Assembly (NCBI GenBank): GCA_963995505.1
Contig: OZ023193.1
Location: 2,480,001-2,544,000, forward strand
Direction of reading: 5' to 3'
DNA from: Hypericum androsaemum
Lineage: Eukaryota; Streptophyta; Magnoliopsida; Malpighiales; Hypericaceae
Length of the DNA: 64,000 bases
This document shows, one piece after another, positions 23,017 to 34,188 of this stretch (position 1 is the first letter of the stretch; every line of letters starts with the position of its first letter). The notes below the pieces were generated by a model, which saw only the letters and a list, made by a program, of their open reading frames with translations, had not been told where the DNA came from and ran no database searches. The position numbers and the translations under genes are program-made.

Positions 23017-25479
23017 TTTTCAAAGATTGATTTGAAAAGTGGTTATCATCAGATTCGCATGAAAGAAGGTGATGAATGGAAAACAGCGTTTAAAACGAAG
23101 TATGGTTTGTATGAATGGATGGTCATGCCTTTTGGATTATCTAATGCACCTAGTACATTCATGCGCCTTATGAATCATGTTTTACGTCCATTCATTGGCA
23201 AATTTGTAGTTGTTTACTTTGATGATATACTCATTTATAGCAAGAGCATTGAGGAGCACGTAGAGCACTTGAAATCTGTTTTGATTGCACTTAGGGAGGA
23301 TCAATTATTTGCTAACTTGATGAAGTGCACCTTTTGCACAGATAAGCTTGTATTCTTGGGTTTTGTTGTTAGTGCTGAAGGAATACAGGTTGATGAAGAA
23401 AAGATAAAGGCAATTAGGGATTGGCCGACCCCCACAAACATTGCACATGTTCGAAGCTTCCATGGACTAGCAAGCTTCTACCGAAGATTTGTGAAAGATT
23501 TTAGCACCATAGCCGCACCACTCACCGAAGTCATTAAGAAGAGCGTTGGATTCAGCTGGGGAGAAGCGCAAGAGAAAGCATTTCAATTACTCAAAGAGAA
23601 GTTGACGAATGCTCCTTTATTAGCTTTACCTAATTTTTCTAAAACGTTTGAAGTTGAGTGTGATGCTTCAGGTGTAGGAATTGGCGCTGTACTCATGCAA
23701 GATCGACGGCCAATTGCCTATTTCAGCGAGAAATTAAGCGGAGCAACTCTAAACTATCCGACCTATGACAAAGAGTTGTATGCTTTAATTCGAACATTGG
23801 AGACATGGCAGCACTACTTGTGGCCCAAGGAATTCGTGATACACACTGATCATGAATCGTTGAAGCACTTGAAAGGGCAACACAAGCTGAATAAGAGGCA
23901 TGCACGCTGGGTAGAATTCATTGAGACATTTCCTTATGTCATTCGCTACAAGCAAGGTAAGGAAAATGTGGTTGCCGATGCACTATCACGGAGGTATGCC
24001 TTGATCTCAACTCTTGATGCTAAGTTACTTGGTTTTGAACACATCAAAGAGTTGTATGCTGAAGATATTGATTTTGGTGATCTATTCCGAGCTACGGAGA
24101 AGGGTGCGAGTAATAAATTCTTTCGGAATGAAGGTTACCTATTTCGTGAAAACAAACTTTGTGTGCCTAATTGTTCTATGCGAGAATTGCTTATGCAGGA
24201 GGCACATGGAGGAGGATTGATGGGGCACTTTGGAATCGCAAAGACCTTGGCAATGCTACAAGATCATTTCTTTTGGCCACACATGAAGAGGGATGTTGAA
24301 AGAGTTTGTGGCCGTTGCATCACTTGCAAGCAAGCCAAGTCAAAGGTAAAACCCCATGGTTTGTATACTCCACTACCTATACCTAGTGAGCCTTGGATTG
24401 ATATTTCTATGGACTTTGTGTTAGGACTTCCTAGGACTAAGCGTGGACGAGATTCTATCTTTGTGGTAGTGGATAGATTTTCTAAGATGGCACATTTTAT
24501 TCCATGTCATAAAACTGATGATGCTTCTAATGTTGCTGATTTGTTCTTTAGAGAAATTGTTAGATTGCATGGCATGCCTAGGACAATTATTTCTGATAGA
24601 GATGCTAAATTCTTGAGCTATTTTTGGAAGACCTTGTGGTGCAAGTTAGGTACTAGGTTGTTATTCTCTACTACTTGTCATCCACAAACTGATGGTCAAA
24701 CTGAAGTTGTGAATAGAACTCTATCTACACTCTTAAGAGCACTTATTAAGCATAACATTAAGACTTGGGAGGAATGTTTGCCACATGTTGAATTTGCTTA
24801 CAATCGATCAGTTCATTCTGCTACTCAATTCTCACCATTTGAGCTTGTTTATGGATTTAATCCTTTGACTCCATTGGATTTGTCACCTTTACCTTTGAGT
24901 GAGCATGATAATTTAGATGGCAAGAAGAAGGCAGAATTTGTCAAGCAATTACATGAAAAGGCAAGGCTGAATATTGAGAAGAGAACGGAGCACTATGCAA
25001 GGCAAGCCAACAAAGGACGGCACAAAGTTGTCTTTGAGCCTGGTGAATGGGTTTGGTTGCATATGCGAAAGGAGCGTTTTCCCGTTCAACGTCGCTCCAA
25101 GTTACTACCTCGTGGAGATGGTCCATTCCAAGTTTTAGAGCGCATTAATGACAATGCCTACAAGCTTGCTCTACCTGGTGAGTATAATGTAAGTGCTACA
25201 TGTAATGTTGCTGACTTAAGCCCTTTTGATGCAGGTGACGATTTGAGGGCAAATCCTTTTCAAGAGAGGGGGAATGATGTGAGACCATCCAACAACGAGC
25301 ATGGAGCATTGCGTGTTCCAATTGGGCCGATTACAAGAGCACGGGCCAAGAAGCTTCAAGCTGAACTGAATGGATTTATTGAAGGCATTCGGACTCAAGT
25401 TGAATCAAGCAAGCCCAAGGACGACCTAGAAGGCCATGTTAAGCCCATACACGTTATTGGTGCTATTTTAGAAGCCTAG
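23017..25479 (+). CDS. CRM-like pol fragment: RT (partial), RNase H, integrase, LTR-encoded C-terminus
   Basis: The open frame runs from 22897, but retroelement sequence starts at 23017 ([14 protein letters not shown]), in the middle of reverse transcriptase. In order: RT with YFDD active site, RNase H ([24 protein letters not shown]), chromovirus linker, integrase HHCC zinc finger (near H-x-F-x12-WPHM...CxxC), and the DDE core ([22 protein letters not shown]). The C-terminal tail ([12 protein letters not shown]) is encoded inside the 3' LTR and stops 205 bp into it. No internal stops or frameshifts occur, so the insertion is fairly young. The protein cannot work alone because gag, protease and the first part of RT are absent. 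Confidence 0.9.
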   Translation, partial: FSKIDLKSGYHQIRMKEGDEWKTAFKTKYGLYEWMVMPFGLSNAPSTFMRLMNHVLRPFIGKFVVVYFDDILIYSKSIEEHVEHLKSVLIALREDQLFANLMKCTFCTDKLVFLGFVVSAEGIQVDEEKIKAIRDWPTPTNIAHVRSFHGLASFYRRFVKDFSTIAAPLTEVIKKSVGFSWGEAQEKAFQLLKEKLTNAPLLALPNFSKTFEVECDASGVGIGAVLMQDRRPIAYFSEKLSGATLNYPTYDKELYALIRTLETWQHYLWPKEFVIHTDHESLKHLKGQHKLNKRHARWVEFIETFPYVIRYKQGKENVVADALSRRYALISTLDAKLLGFEHIKELYAEDIDFGDLFRATEKGASNKFFRNEGYLFRENKLCVPNCSMRELLMQEAHGGGLMGHFGIAKTLAMLQDHFFWPHMKRDVERVCGRCITCKQAKSKVKPHGLYTPLPIPSEPWIDISMDFVLGLPRTKRGRDSIFVVVDRFSKMAHFIPCHKTDDASNVADLFFREIVRLHGMPRTIISDRDAKFLSYFWKTLWCKLGTRLLFSTTCHPQTDGQTEVVNRTLSTLLRALIKHNIKTWEECLPHVEFAYNRSVHSATQFSPFELVYGFNPLTPLDLSPLPLSEHDNLDGKKKAEFVKQLHEKARLNIEKRTEHYARQANKGRHKVVFEPGEWVWLHMRKERFPVQRRSKLLPRGDGPFQVLERINDNAYKLALPGEYNVSATCNVADLSPFDAGDDLRANPFQERGNDVRPSNNEHGALRVPIGPITRARAKKLQAELNGFIEGIRTQVESSKPKDDLEGHVKPIHVIGAILEA

Positions 25480-26080
25480 CATGCGCAAGATTCTTTTGGA
25501 TGCATGCAAATTTCAACTTATCTTGGACATGCATCCCTAAATTTTAGGAACTTCTTTTCCTATGTTTTAGGACGTGATATTTACTAGATATTCTAGTATC
25601 TATCTTAGTTTAGTTTGTTTTTCCTACTTAGTGAATAATTAGGCCAGAATCCCTTTTATTTAGGAAGGTGAGTTTTGGCCAGCTTTGAACTCCTTATTTG
25701 GAGTTAGTTTTTGTTTAGGAATGTTTGAGACTTTTGGAGCCTATATAAAGGGACTCCTAGCAATAAAAACGTGGACAATCTTTTATTCATTCAGAATATA
25801 CTTAGCTATTGCTAGTTTGTGAGTTTTGATACTCATTGTGTGTTCTTGGTTAGGCTAGTGCGTCGCTTAGCTAGGGCAACGTATTTCACTTATCAAACAG
25901 ATTATCCACCTCTGTTTGTGGCGTGATTCGACTTAAGGACTTGGGTTCTTGACTTCCATTGTTCGGGTTGCGGTGAGACATCACCAAGGTTCGTGCATTG
26001 CGTAGTTGGAGTTGGAGTCTTTCTCATCCATCAAGTAGCAGCGGTCCGTTCGTGTGGAATTCCCAGCGAGTTTCACATCA
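25275..26080 (+). repeat. CRM LTR, type 1 (plus-strand copy, 806 bp)
   Basis: Begins TGATGTGAGACC directly after a polypurine tract (AAGAGAGGGGGAA, 25262-25274) and ends TCACATCA, giving an 8-bp terminal inverted repeat. Contains a TATA box (CTATATAAAG at 25741) and AATAAAA at about 25762. Followed by the primer-binding site TGGTATCAGAGC at 26083-26094, complementary to initiator Met tRNA. Nearly identical to the inverted copy at 31198-32008. Confidence 0.9.
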
Positions 26081-27227
26081 TTTGGTATCAGAGCTTAGGC
26101 TCTACTTTAAATCATCTATCTTTAAATTTCATTTTTTTTTCATTAGTTTTCAATTATTGTTCTTATTTTAGTCTGAGTTGGAGAAAGAAAAAAAAAGAGA
26201 AAAAAAAATCCGAAAAAAAAGAAAGATAGAGAAGAAGGCAGCCAAGAAAAGAAGAAGAAAAAAGGCTGAAAAAAAATCAAAAAAAGAAAAGTTGAAAGTA
26301 GAAAAAAAGAGAATCTGCAAGAATGTCTTATAACTACTCAAGAAGATCCTTTGAAGGTGTTGCACCATTGATTGGTGATCCACACACGTTTATGGACGCC
26401 CTTCTTAGTGGGATGAGGCATATAATGAGAACGGAGGTCAAGAAGCTCAGCGAAAAGGTGGACCGGATAGTGTGCAAACAAGAGAGGATACATGATGTTC
26501 CTAATGTCTGTCGCGGAAAACAAATTCAGCAAAGGAGGATGAGGGTCAAAGATGAGAAGAATTCAGGAGCTAATTTTGTTGGAGAAGTCAATGGAAAGAG
26601 GGAGAACACCATTAACACTAAGCACGACATTGAGGGGAAGGTATGTAGTTCTGACGATTTGGAGGTTACACCTGAAGTGATTGTTGAAGAAGAGGTTTTG
26701 ACATGGGAGGAATTTGGTGAATATTCTATTGACTTGTTCGATGGAGAATGTTTTGGTGACTATGCCATGTCACTTCTTTACTTGAGGGATTTGTTCAATG
26801 AATCAGAATTGGAGGATGTTGTTCATATGAAGAAGTGCTTAACTGCTATTGATGGTGAACAAGAAGAACTTGTTGTTTTAGTTGACAAGGAAGATGTCCA
26901 ACCCATATCTTACATGTCTCCTGATTTACATGTTGAACATATTGACTTCTTAGGTGTGGACAAGTTTAATTATGATGGAGGTTCATCGTTGATCAACATC
27001 TGGAATAGTTTGAAGTTCAAAGAAAGGCTTAAACGGATTAGTAGGGCTTTTTGTTTTGATTTGGAGATGACTTCAGATTCTTTAAGATCGAAGTACTTGT
27101 TCTGTTGGGATGGAAGATATCAAGTTCAACCAAGACGTTCCAAGACTTGTTCAAGCATGATCGTGAATATGAAAAAGTATGACGGATGCAAGGATTTGAG
27201 GACAAATCCATTTCAAGAGGAGGGGAA
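26081..27227 (+). mobile_element. Interior of a non-autonomous CRM-related element
   Basis: Starts with a Met-tRNA primer site, then a purine-rich leader (about 26178-26320) and a single 311-residue frame, and ends with a polypurine tract (AAGAGGAGGGGAA) immediately before a second type of LTR. It lacks gag, protease, RT and integrase. Confidence 0.7.
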
Positions 27228-27258
27228 TGATATGAATCAGATCTGTAAGAAGCCATAA
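26323..27258 (+). CDS. 311-residue ORF of a non-autonomous retroelement, function unknown
   Basis: No known domain recognised. The protein is acidic in the middle with basic patches near the N-terminus (Lys/Arg-rich about 30-95). The start codon is the first ATG after the purine-rich leader. The last residues, CKDLRTNPFQEEGND, parallel the end of the autonomous pol before its LTR ([14 protein letters not shown]). The reason is that this stretch contains the polypurine tract, so it is conserved by replication rather than by protein function. The frame ends 31 bp inside the following LTR. It is best read as a passenger frame of a non-autonomous CRM-like element; a captured host gene is an alternative. 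Confidence 0.6.
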   Translation: MSYNYSRRSFEGVAPLIGDPHTFMDALLSGMRHIMRTEVKKLSEKVDRIVCKQERIHDVPNVCRGKQIQQRRMRVKDEKNSGANFVGEVNGKRENTINTKHDIEGKVCSSDDLEVTPEVIVEEEVLTWEEFGEYSIDLFDGECFGDYAMSLLYLRDLFNESELEDVVHMKKCLTAIDGEQEELVVLVDKEDVQPISYMSPDLHVEHIDFLGVDKFNYDGGSSLINIWNSLKFKERLKRISRAFCFDLEMTSDSLRSKYLFCWDGRYQVQPRRSKTCSSMIVNMKKYDGCKDLRTNPFQEEGNDMNQICKKP

Positions 27259-27856
27259 TTATTTAATAAGTCGTTTTAGAGTTTCAAAGTCTATTTAGGA
27301 AGTTAATTATTTGTTAATTTCATTTTACAGGAGTTCTATTCTTTTTAGGAAGTTACAAAAAAGATAATTTCGTTTTATTAGGAGTTCTAGTCTGTTTAGG
27401 AACTCAATTATGAGATAATCACATTTTTTTGTATTCCTAGTAGGATTAGAGTTATTTTCCTTTTTAGTTTCCCTTTTTAAGTCATATTTATCTAGTTAGA
27501 AATTTTATTTAACTAGGATTCTTTTTGTAACAATCTGCCTATATATAAAGGCTTTATCAATGAGAATGAGGAGAATAATTTGAGTACAAAAAACGTGGGC
27601 TTTGCTCTCTTGGTTCTTCGGAACTGTTCGAACACAGCGGAGGGATTCCGTTCGTTCACCTTCGACTTATCAAGCGGATCTACATCACCGTTTGTGGCGT
27701 CTTCATCAAATCAAGGTTCTTGTTTCCCTACAGCAGCGGGTCGAGGTTGTTCATACCGAGGTTCTTGCAAAGGTGCAAACAACGGGTCGAGATTTCCATC
27801 AATCTGAACGTAGATAGATCCGGCTTTCGCATGGATCCGTAACGAGATTCATATCA
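27228..27856 (+). repeat. LTR type 2 (629 bp)
   Basis: Starts TGATATGAATC and ends GATTCATATCA, an 11-bp perfect terminal inverted repeat. A TATA box (ATATATAAAG) is near 27540. The core sequence differs from LTR type 1, though the termini and polypurine context are alike. No second copy of this LTR is visible in the window. Confidence 0.8.
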
Positions 27857-30596
27857 GTGTGCAAAAGGTGCACTTCTTCAAGTTAGCAAATAATTGATCC
27901 TCCCTAAGTGCAATCAAAACAGATTTCAAGTGCTCTACGTGCTCCTCAATGCTCTTGCTATAAATGAGTATATCATCAAAGTAAACAACTACAAATTTGC
28001 CAATGAATGGACGTAAAACATGATTCATAAGGCGCATGAATGTACTAGGTGCATTAGATAATCCAAAAGGCATGACCATCCATTCATACAAACCATACTT
28101 CGTTTTAAACGCTGTTTTCCATTCATCACCTTCTTTCATGCGAATCTGATGATAACCACTTTTCAAATCAATCTTTGAAAACATGCAAGAACCATACAAC
28201 TCATCCAACATGTCATCTAAACGAGGAATAGGGTGACGATATTTTACTGTAATGTTGTTGACAGCGCGACAATCAACACACATCCTCCATGATCCATCTT
28301 TCTTTGGCACAAGTAAGACCGGAATAGCGCATGGACTCATGCTCTCTCTCACGTACCCTTTCTCCAAAAGTTCATTGACTTGCTTCTCAAGTTCTTTCGT
28401 CTCCTCCGGATTGCTTCTATAAGCTGGTCGGTTTGGAATTGACGCTCCCGGAACGAAGTCAATCTGATGTTCAATTCCCCTTATTGGTGGCAAACCTGGT
28501 GGTAGCTCATTGGGGAATACATCCTCAAAATCCTGTAAAAGAGATTTAACCATGCTTGGCAAATGTGGCTCAAGCTCGTTAGCAACCAAAAGTGTCTCCC
28601 TATACCGAAGTAAGATCATAGACTGTTTTTCAAAACAAGCTTGCTTAATCTCACTTGCTCTCACATAGTAGTTTCTTTTCCATCCCTCGGATTTTCTCTC
28701 AATGGCCAACTTTATTTCTGTTTTTCCGGCTTCTTTTGTTTTCTCAAGTATTTCCTCTCTTTTGGCCATTTTTTCTTTCTGTTTTTCGGCTTCTTCTCTC
28801 CTCTCAATCTTTTTCTTTTGATCACTCCTTTTCTTTTCATCACATTCAATTTGCAACTTCCTTTGATCCTCACAGACTTGTGATGGTGCCAAGGGTGCTA
28901 AGGTGATCAGCCGCTTCTTGAGTATGAACGAGTACTTGTTGGTGTAGCCATTATGAGTTACTCTTCTATCAAACTGCCATGGCCTTCCCAACAGTAGGTG
29001 ACCCGCTTGCATTGGTACCACGTCACATAACACCTCATCTTCATAATTGCCAATGCGAAAGGCCACTAACACTTGCTTCATCACTCTCACTTCTCCACTA
29101 TCATTCAGCCATTGTAGCTTGTATGGTTTAGGGTATTTTTCAGTGCGCAACCCTAGCTTCTCAACCATAGTGGTACTTGCTACATTAGCACAACTCCCTC
29201 CATCAATGATGACACTACACACTTTGTCTTTAACATAACACCTTGTGTGAAAGATGTTTTCTCTTTGGGCTGCATCATCTTCTTCTTTGGCTTGGGAGTT
29301 CAAGGCTCGCCTACTGACTAGGGTAAGTCCCCCGGGTGCGTGATACTCCTCCTCGGACAGATCCTCCAATGAGGGTAGGCTTTCATGCTCCGACTCCTCT
29401 CCTTCAGTTTCAATCTCCCCATTTTCTCTAATCACCATGATCTGCTTGTTGGGGCATTGACTAGATATATGACCCCTTCCTTGACACTTAAAGCACTTAA
29501 TGTCACGGTTTCTTGCGGGAGGGGCCTCCACCTTCTTCTGAGAGTTGGTGTTGGAACTCTCGGATTTTTGCCCTTCTTTGGTAGCCTGTGGTTTGTCAAA
29601 CTTCCTTGGATAACTCGGCTTCCAATTAGAACCTGATGTAGCTCTTGTTCCTCCTCCTCTCTTTAGTTGCTTCTCAATCTTGGTGGCCATGTGCACCATG
29701 TCCTCCAACTCCACATAGTGTTGCAACTCTACTTTGTCTTGGATCTCAGAATTGAGTCCATTCAGAAATCTTGCCATGGTAGCTTCTCTATCTTCCTCAA
29801 CATCAGGTCTTATCATGGCTAGCTCCATTTGCTTGTAAAATTCCTCCACACTCAAGCTCCCTTGCCTCATGCCTTGTAACTTCTTGTATAGCTCCCTATA
29901 GTAATGACTTGGAACAAACCTCTTCCGCATCACCACTTTCATTCCCTCCCAAGTAGCTATAGGGCGCTCTCCATTACGCCTCCTGCTTGTCACAAGTTGA
30001 TCCCACCAAGTTATAGCATAATCAGTAAACTCAGTGATGGCAAGTTTTACCTTCTTTGCTTCGGAATGATTGTGGCAATCAAACACAAATTCAATTTTCT
30101 TCTCCCACTCCAAGTAAGCTTCCGGATCAGAACGACCAGCAAAGGTAGGTATTTTTAGTTTAATGCTTCCTATGTTGTCATCCTCTCTTCGCCTTGCCTC
30201 CCTAGGATGGCGTTCAACTCTCGGCCTCCTATAGTTCCTTGTGGATCTTGCATCTTCGTCATGGTCAGATTCTTCTCCACATGCTTCTATAGGCGCTCTC
30301 CCTCTACGTGCATGAATTTCGCCTCGTATGGGTTGTTCAACTCTCGGCCTCCTATAGTTCCTTGTGGATCTTGCATCTTCTTCATGGTCAGAATCTTCTC
30401 CACTTGACTCTTTTGGTGCTCTCCTTCTTGGTGCATGACTTGTGCTAGCTCGCTCCATTGCACTCATTTGTTCGCGTATAGGCTTAATTTCAGCTTGCAT
30501 CATGCGTTGGAAATTCCTTGTTAGAGCCTCCGTGAGCAACTTAATGTCAACTTGGGCCAAGGTTCCCTCCTTTTCTCCCTCGCCTTCGTGAGACAT
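27857..30596 (-). CDS. CRM-like gag-protease-RT polyprotein, 3'-truncated
   Basis: Minus-strand frame of about 912 element residues starting at ATG 30594-30596. Order: basic N-terminus with an imperfect internal duplication (the block EDARSTRNYRRPRVE occurs at about 73 and 114), gag core (about 150-300), CCHC zinc knuckle (CFKCQGRGHISSQC, 368-381), aspartic protease (IDGGS near 464-468), and reverse transcriptase from about 740 with YFDD. The frame ends in KCTFCT; the last codons (LI) come from the neighbouring LTR. RNase H and integrase are missing here and found in the opposite orientation at 23017-25479. No internal stop occurs. Confidence 0.92.
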
Positions 30597-31197
30597 GCTG
30601 CAAGAAAACTTGGTTAGTAAAAAAAATATGGCCTCACAAGTTCACTCCCTTACGTGTTTCTCTCAATGTAAGGTGCACTCAAGTTCCCTCGTGTTTGCGC
30701 TCAAATATTTGGCTTTTCTCTCTAATGAGCTCACACACTCTTGCCTTTTTCCACTCGTGATACTTGTATGTTCTTACTAAAGCTAGCACCGCCTTTGCTT
30801 GAACTACAAATTTCACCAAACAAACAGAATGTTATCCGCTTGTTTTCTTGCGTTTAGAAGGCTCTACTTGGTCTCCCTCTTTGGTCTTGCACGTTTCTCC
30901 TTGCCCTAGGCGCTTCCTCTTTCTTGCGAATGCCTATTTAGTCTTGCAATTCCTGTTTGGTGCGTACTCTCTCTTTTCTTTCTTTCCTTTCTTTTCTTTT
31001 CCCTTTTCTTTCTTTTCTTTTCTTTTTTTTTCTTTTCTTTTCTGATTGTATTCGCTCTCTTTCTTTTCTCTCTTGTCTCAACCGAATGCAACCAAACAAA
31101 CTCTACTCAAGTTCGGCAACAAAACAAAGACGAATTGTAAGCTGAACTTAGTAAAACGAAATTAAAGGTAGTAGCAAGCCGTAGCTCTGATACCAAA
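30597..31197 (-). other. CRM 5' leader with primer-binding site and pyrimidine tract
   Basis: Untranslated leader between LTR and gag on the minus strand. GCTCTGATACCA at about 31184-31195 is the reverse complement of the Met-tRNA primer site. A long T/C tract at about 30968-31042 is a purine run on the sense strand, similar in style to the leader at 26178-26320. Confidence 0.8.
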
Positions 31198-32008
31198 TGA
31201 TGTAAAACTCGCTGGGAATTCCACACGAACGGACCGCTGCTACTTGATGGATGAGAAAGACTCCAACTCCAACTACGCAATGCACGAACCTTGGTGATGT
31301 CTCACTGCAACCCGAACAATGGAAGTCAAGAACCCAAGTCCTTAAGTCGAATCACGCCACAAACAGAGGTGGATAATCTGTTTGATAAGTGAAATACGTT
31401 GCCCTAGCTAAGCGACGCACTAGCCTAACCAAGAACACACAATGAGTATCAAAACTCACAAACTAGCAATAGCTAAGTATATTCTGAATGAATAAAAGAT
31501 TGTCCACGTTTTTATTGCTAGGAGTCCCTTTATATAGGCCCCAAAAGTCTCAAACATTCCTAAACAAAAACTAACTCCAAATAAGGAGTTCAAAGCTGGC
31601 CAAAACTCACCTTCCTAAATAAAAGGGATTCTGGCCTAATCATTCACTAAGTAGGAAAAACAAACTAAACTAAGATAGATACTAGAATATCTAGTAAATA
31701 TCACGTCCTAAAACATAGGAAAAGAAGTTCCTAAAATTTAGGGATGCATGTCCAAGATAAGCTGAAATTCTGTTTGCATGCATCCAAAAGAATCTTGCGC
31801 ATGCTAGGCTTCTAAAATAGCACCAATAACGTGTATGGGCTTAACATGGCCTTCTAGGTCGTCCTTGGGCTTGCTTGATTCAACTTGAGTCCGAATGCCT
31901 TCAATAAATCCATTCAGTTCAGCTTGAAGCTTCTTGGCCCGTGCTCTTGTAATCGGCCCAATTGGAACACGCAATGCTCCATGCTCGTTGTTGGATGGTC
32001 TCACATCA
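31198..32008 (-). repeat. CRM LTR, type 1 (minus-strand copy, 811 bp)
   Basis: Inverted, near-identical copy of 25275-26080, with few substitutions and one 5-bp indel (near 31770). Terminates in TCACATCA at 32001-32008 on the plus strand, where LINE sequence begins. The pol C-terminal coding block is included (frame at 31804-32008), as expected for an LTR that overlaps pol. Confidence 0.9.
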
Positions 32009-32579
32009 GTCAAGGGGTGTGGTCCTCTGATCAATAGACCAGGGGAGAACCGGAAGAACTCTAAGTCCTACTCTGCAAAAATCTACAAGTCGAAAAGTTA
32101 GAGTGATGATTCCAACCAATAGGTTGAAGATACGTCGTCTATCCATTATCCAAGTTATATCCACAAGTCGGCAATCTGGGGGGCCCACCCTTAGGCAATA
32201 GCCAAGCAGAAGACCGCCTATCCCCCGCTAACCTCGAGTTATCCCGAACAAGGGATCCTCCCACCCACCCGCTCGAGGGGCACACACACACAAACCCCGC
32301 ACACCTATTGTGTGCAGTTGCAGCCAGTGGCCTCATCAAAAACTCCATTGGTGCCACCCGACGGGGAAAAGAGTACACACTGATAACACTGCATAGGCAT
32401 GTTACAAAGAGAGAACCGAAAGGAACTTGCATAGACCCAAACTTGTCGAACCGGAGTTGCTCATTCTCACTATCCCGCGCATCGTGAGGGGGATCCATCA
32501 TGTAAAGCGATAGTAAGGCATCGGCAGCATGTCCCGATCCACCATCCGAAGTAAGGACGTGGGAATATTGGGCCACCAC
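32009..32579 (-). other. LINE 3' region (untranslated end and degenerate frame)
   Basis: The minus-strand frame at 32139-32579 lies downstream of the RNase H remnant within the LINE. It shows no domain and is read as the degenerate 3' part of the element. Confidence 0.6.
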
Positions 32580-32968
32580 CCCGAATCCTGCAGCTTAGTC
32601 ATAGCATCAGCAACTGTGTTACTCTCACGAAATATGTGTGATACCTGAAAGACCATATCCTAGAGCAAGACCTGCACCTCCAGCCAGCTATTCCGAAAAT
32701 GCCATGGTACCTCCACCGACCTGCGTTTGAACAAATGGAAATCATAAGCCGAGTCAGTCTCTAGCCACAACCGATGCGACTCCCTGCAAGTGTGCAGCTT
32801 TCACCGCATGCAGAGCTGCCCCCAGTTCAGCCTCATATGCATAACCCATCCCAGCCTGCCGAGCAAAGCAACCTGTCACAAAATCCCGATGGTTCCTGAA
32901 GATGTGATCAATCCCGAAGTTTCCATAGCACTCCCATTAGTGTTACATTTCACCCTCCCTCGGGCCGG
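32580..32968 (-). pseudogene. LINE RNase H-like (RVT_3) domain remnant
   Basis: Minus-strand translation across several frames gives VKCNTNGSAM near the 5' end, followed by pieces resembling AYEAELGAALHAVKAA, a WLETDSAY-like motif, and HIFRESNTVADAMTKLQDSG near the 3' end. This is the order of the RNase H domain at the end of plant LINE ORF2 proteins. Frameshifts and a stop interrupt it. It ends close to 32580; the open frame at 32139-32579 continues into the LINE 3' region. Confidence 0.72.
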
Positions 32969-34097
32969 CAAACAACTTATCACTTAATTCATCAATAATT
33001 TGGATATATTTTTCTTTGTCTAGTTTTTGCAAAAGTATGGATATCAATATATATTTTATTTCTTTTAAAATATTACTAGATGATTTTAAAAATCTAATCT
33101 TCATTGTTGTTGTTTTTTCCTACCAACTGATGTGTAATATATACACTAGTAAAAAGGTAATGAACTTCTCCAAAAGAAAAAAATGAACTCGGTACAAATA
33201 ACAAGATTCAATTTTCAAAAAAATGAACTCGGTACAAATAACAAGATTCAATTTTCAAGTTAAAGAATATTTTGTGTAACAACACAAGACGTAATAGAAA
33301 TTGAAGAAATTTCTAAGATTAATGTCTAACAATGTAATCACTTGGCATAACAATTTACCTTTAAAAAAATTAACAAGGTTCAAGTGTTTGGCACATAATT
33401 TTGTCAGCTCGGTGTAAAAAATGGGTCATATTCACCGAAAACAGTCAAATAATTCGGAATTGGAAACAATTTTGCTACTTATGTCACCATAAAAAATAGC
33501 TAATTAGTAATTGTTTTCTCCTGTCGAGTAACGACGGATAACGGATCTAAATCATAAATCCATTTCCAGAACCTTCTCATCTACTTTCTATTGCAATTAA
33601 ATGCAACCATGTCCCAATCCATTGAACTTCAAGGCGGACCAATAAATTTGGACAATTCCTTGTGGTTGTATTTGATACCTATTATGGGCATGTTTAACAT
33701 ACAAGATAGAATGGGACCAAACAAATAATTTTGATTGTAAAACTTTGGAACAATAAATATGTTTCTGACATTTTTTATCACATGAAAATATGTGGAAAAA
33801 GATTTTTGGTATGGATCTGATGGGATTTCGTCCCGGAAATCTTTTTTTTTTCAAACATTTGATATGACAAATATATTTTTCAAGTCATCCAGTAACCTTA
33901 AACAAACATACTGCGGAATCCTTTGTGGCGGACCATGACTAATCAGACTTGAGAAAGAAAATAGAACTTAGAGATTGCTCATTTTTAATAATTATGAATT
34001 TAATTCAGCTAATCTAATAATTGTTCGGACAATAAATAGTTTAGAAAAAAAGCAATTCAATTTTGACACCAAACAGCCGCTAAACACATCACACGCC

Positions 34098-34106
34098 TAT
34101 ATAGAT
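34098..34106 (+). promoter_or_regulatory. TATA-like box of CXE-D
   Basis: CTATATAGATAAA lies about 90 bp before the CXE-D start codon. The sequence further upstream is the retained duplicate flank. Confidence 0.45.
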
Positions 34107-34188
34107 AAACCTTGCTGAACGTTACAACAATACACATCCCTCCCTTCCACCAGAGCTTCATACTCACCCCAATCCCTTCCTCGTACAA

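Larger units (their letters stand above)
23017..32008. mobile_element. Rearranged CRM-type Ty3/gypsy (chromovirus) complex inside the LINE
   Basis: Parts in order: plus strand, the pol 3' two-thirds (23017-25479) running into an 806-bp LTR (25275-26080), a Met-tRNA primer site (26083-26094), a 311-residue frame (26323-27258) and a different 629-bp LTR (27228-27856). Then on the minus strand comes the 5' part of a related element: RT 5' half, protease, gag (27857-30596), leader, primer site (about 31186-31197) and an 811-bp LTR (31198-32008). A 324-bp RT segment is present twice, in inverted orientation (23017-23340 and 27858-28183). No 5-bp target duplication was found at the outer ends (TTGAC against CAGCG on the minus strand). 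LTR-overlapping pol and sequence style point to the centromeric retrotransposon (CRM) clade. Confidence 0.85.
22920..32985 (-). mobile_element. LINE in minus orientation, itself split by a CRM retrotransposon complex
   Basis: CAAACAACTTATCACTT occurs at 22920-22936 and 32969-32985, a 17-bp target duplication. The left boundary is a T-run, the poly-A tail read on the minus strand. LINE sequence is seen at about 22937-23016 (3' end) and 32009-32968 (RNase H-like region plus 3' untranslated part). The intervening DNA is the CRM complex described below. The LINE is 5'-truncated. Confidence 0.85.
22505..34014. repeat. Tandem duplication upstream of CXE-D, copy 2 (split by a LINE/CRM complex)
   Basis: The duplicate unit starts at about 22505, is interrupted from 22937 to 32968 by retrotransposons, and resumes from 32969 to about 34014, leading into the CXE-D promoter. 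Shared blocks with copy 1 include the stretch beginning CCATTTCCAGAACCTTCT and the GAGATTGCTCATTTTTAATA end block. Net length without insertions is about 1.5 kb. Confidence 0.8.

Noticed and set aside
31804..32034. 76-codon minus frame as a gene
   Set aside because: It is the pol C-terminal segment inside an LTR, joined by chance to LINE sequence.
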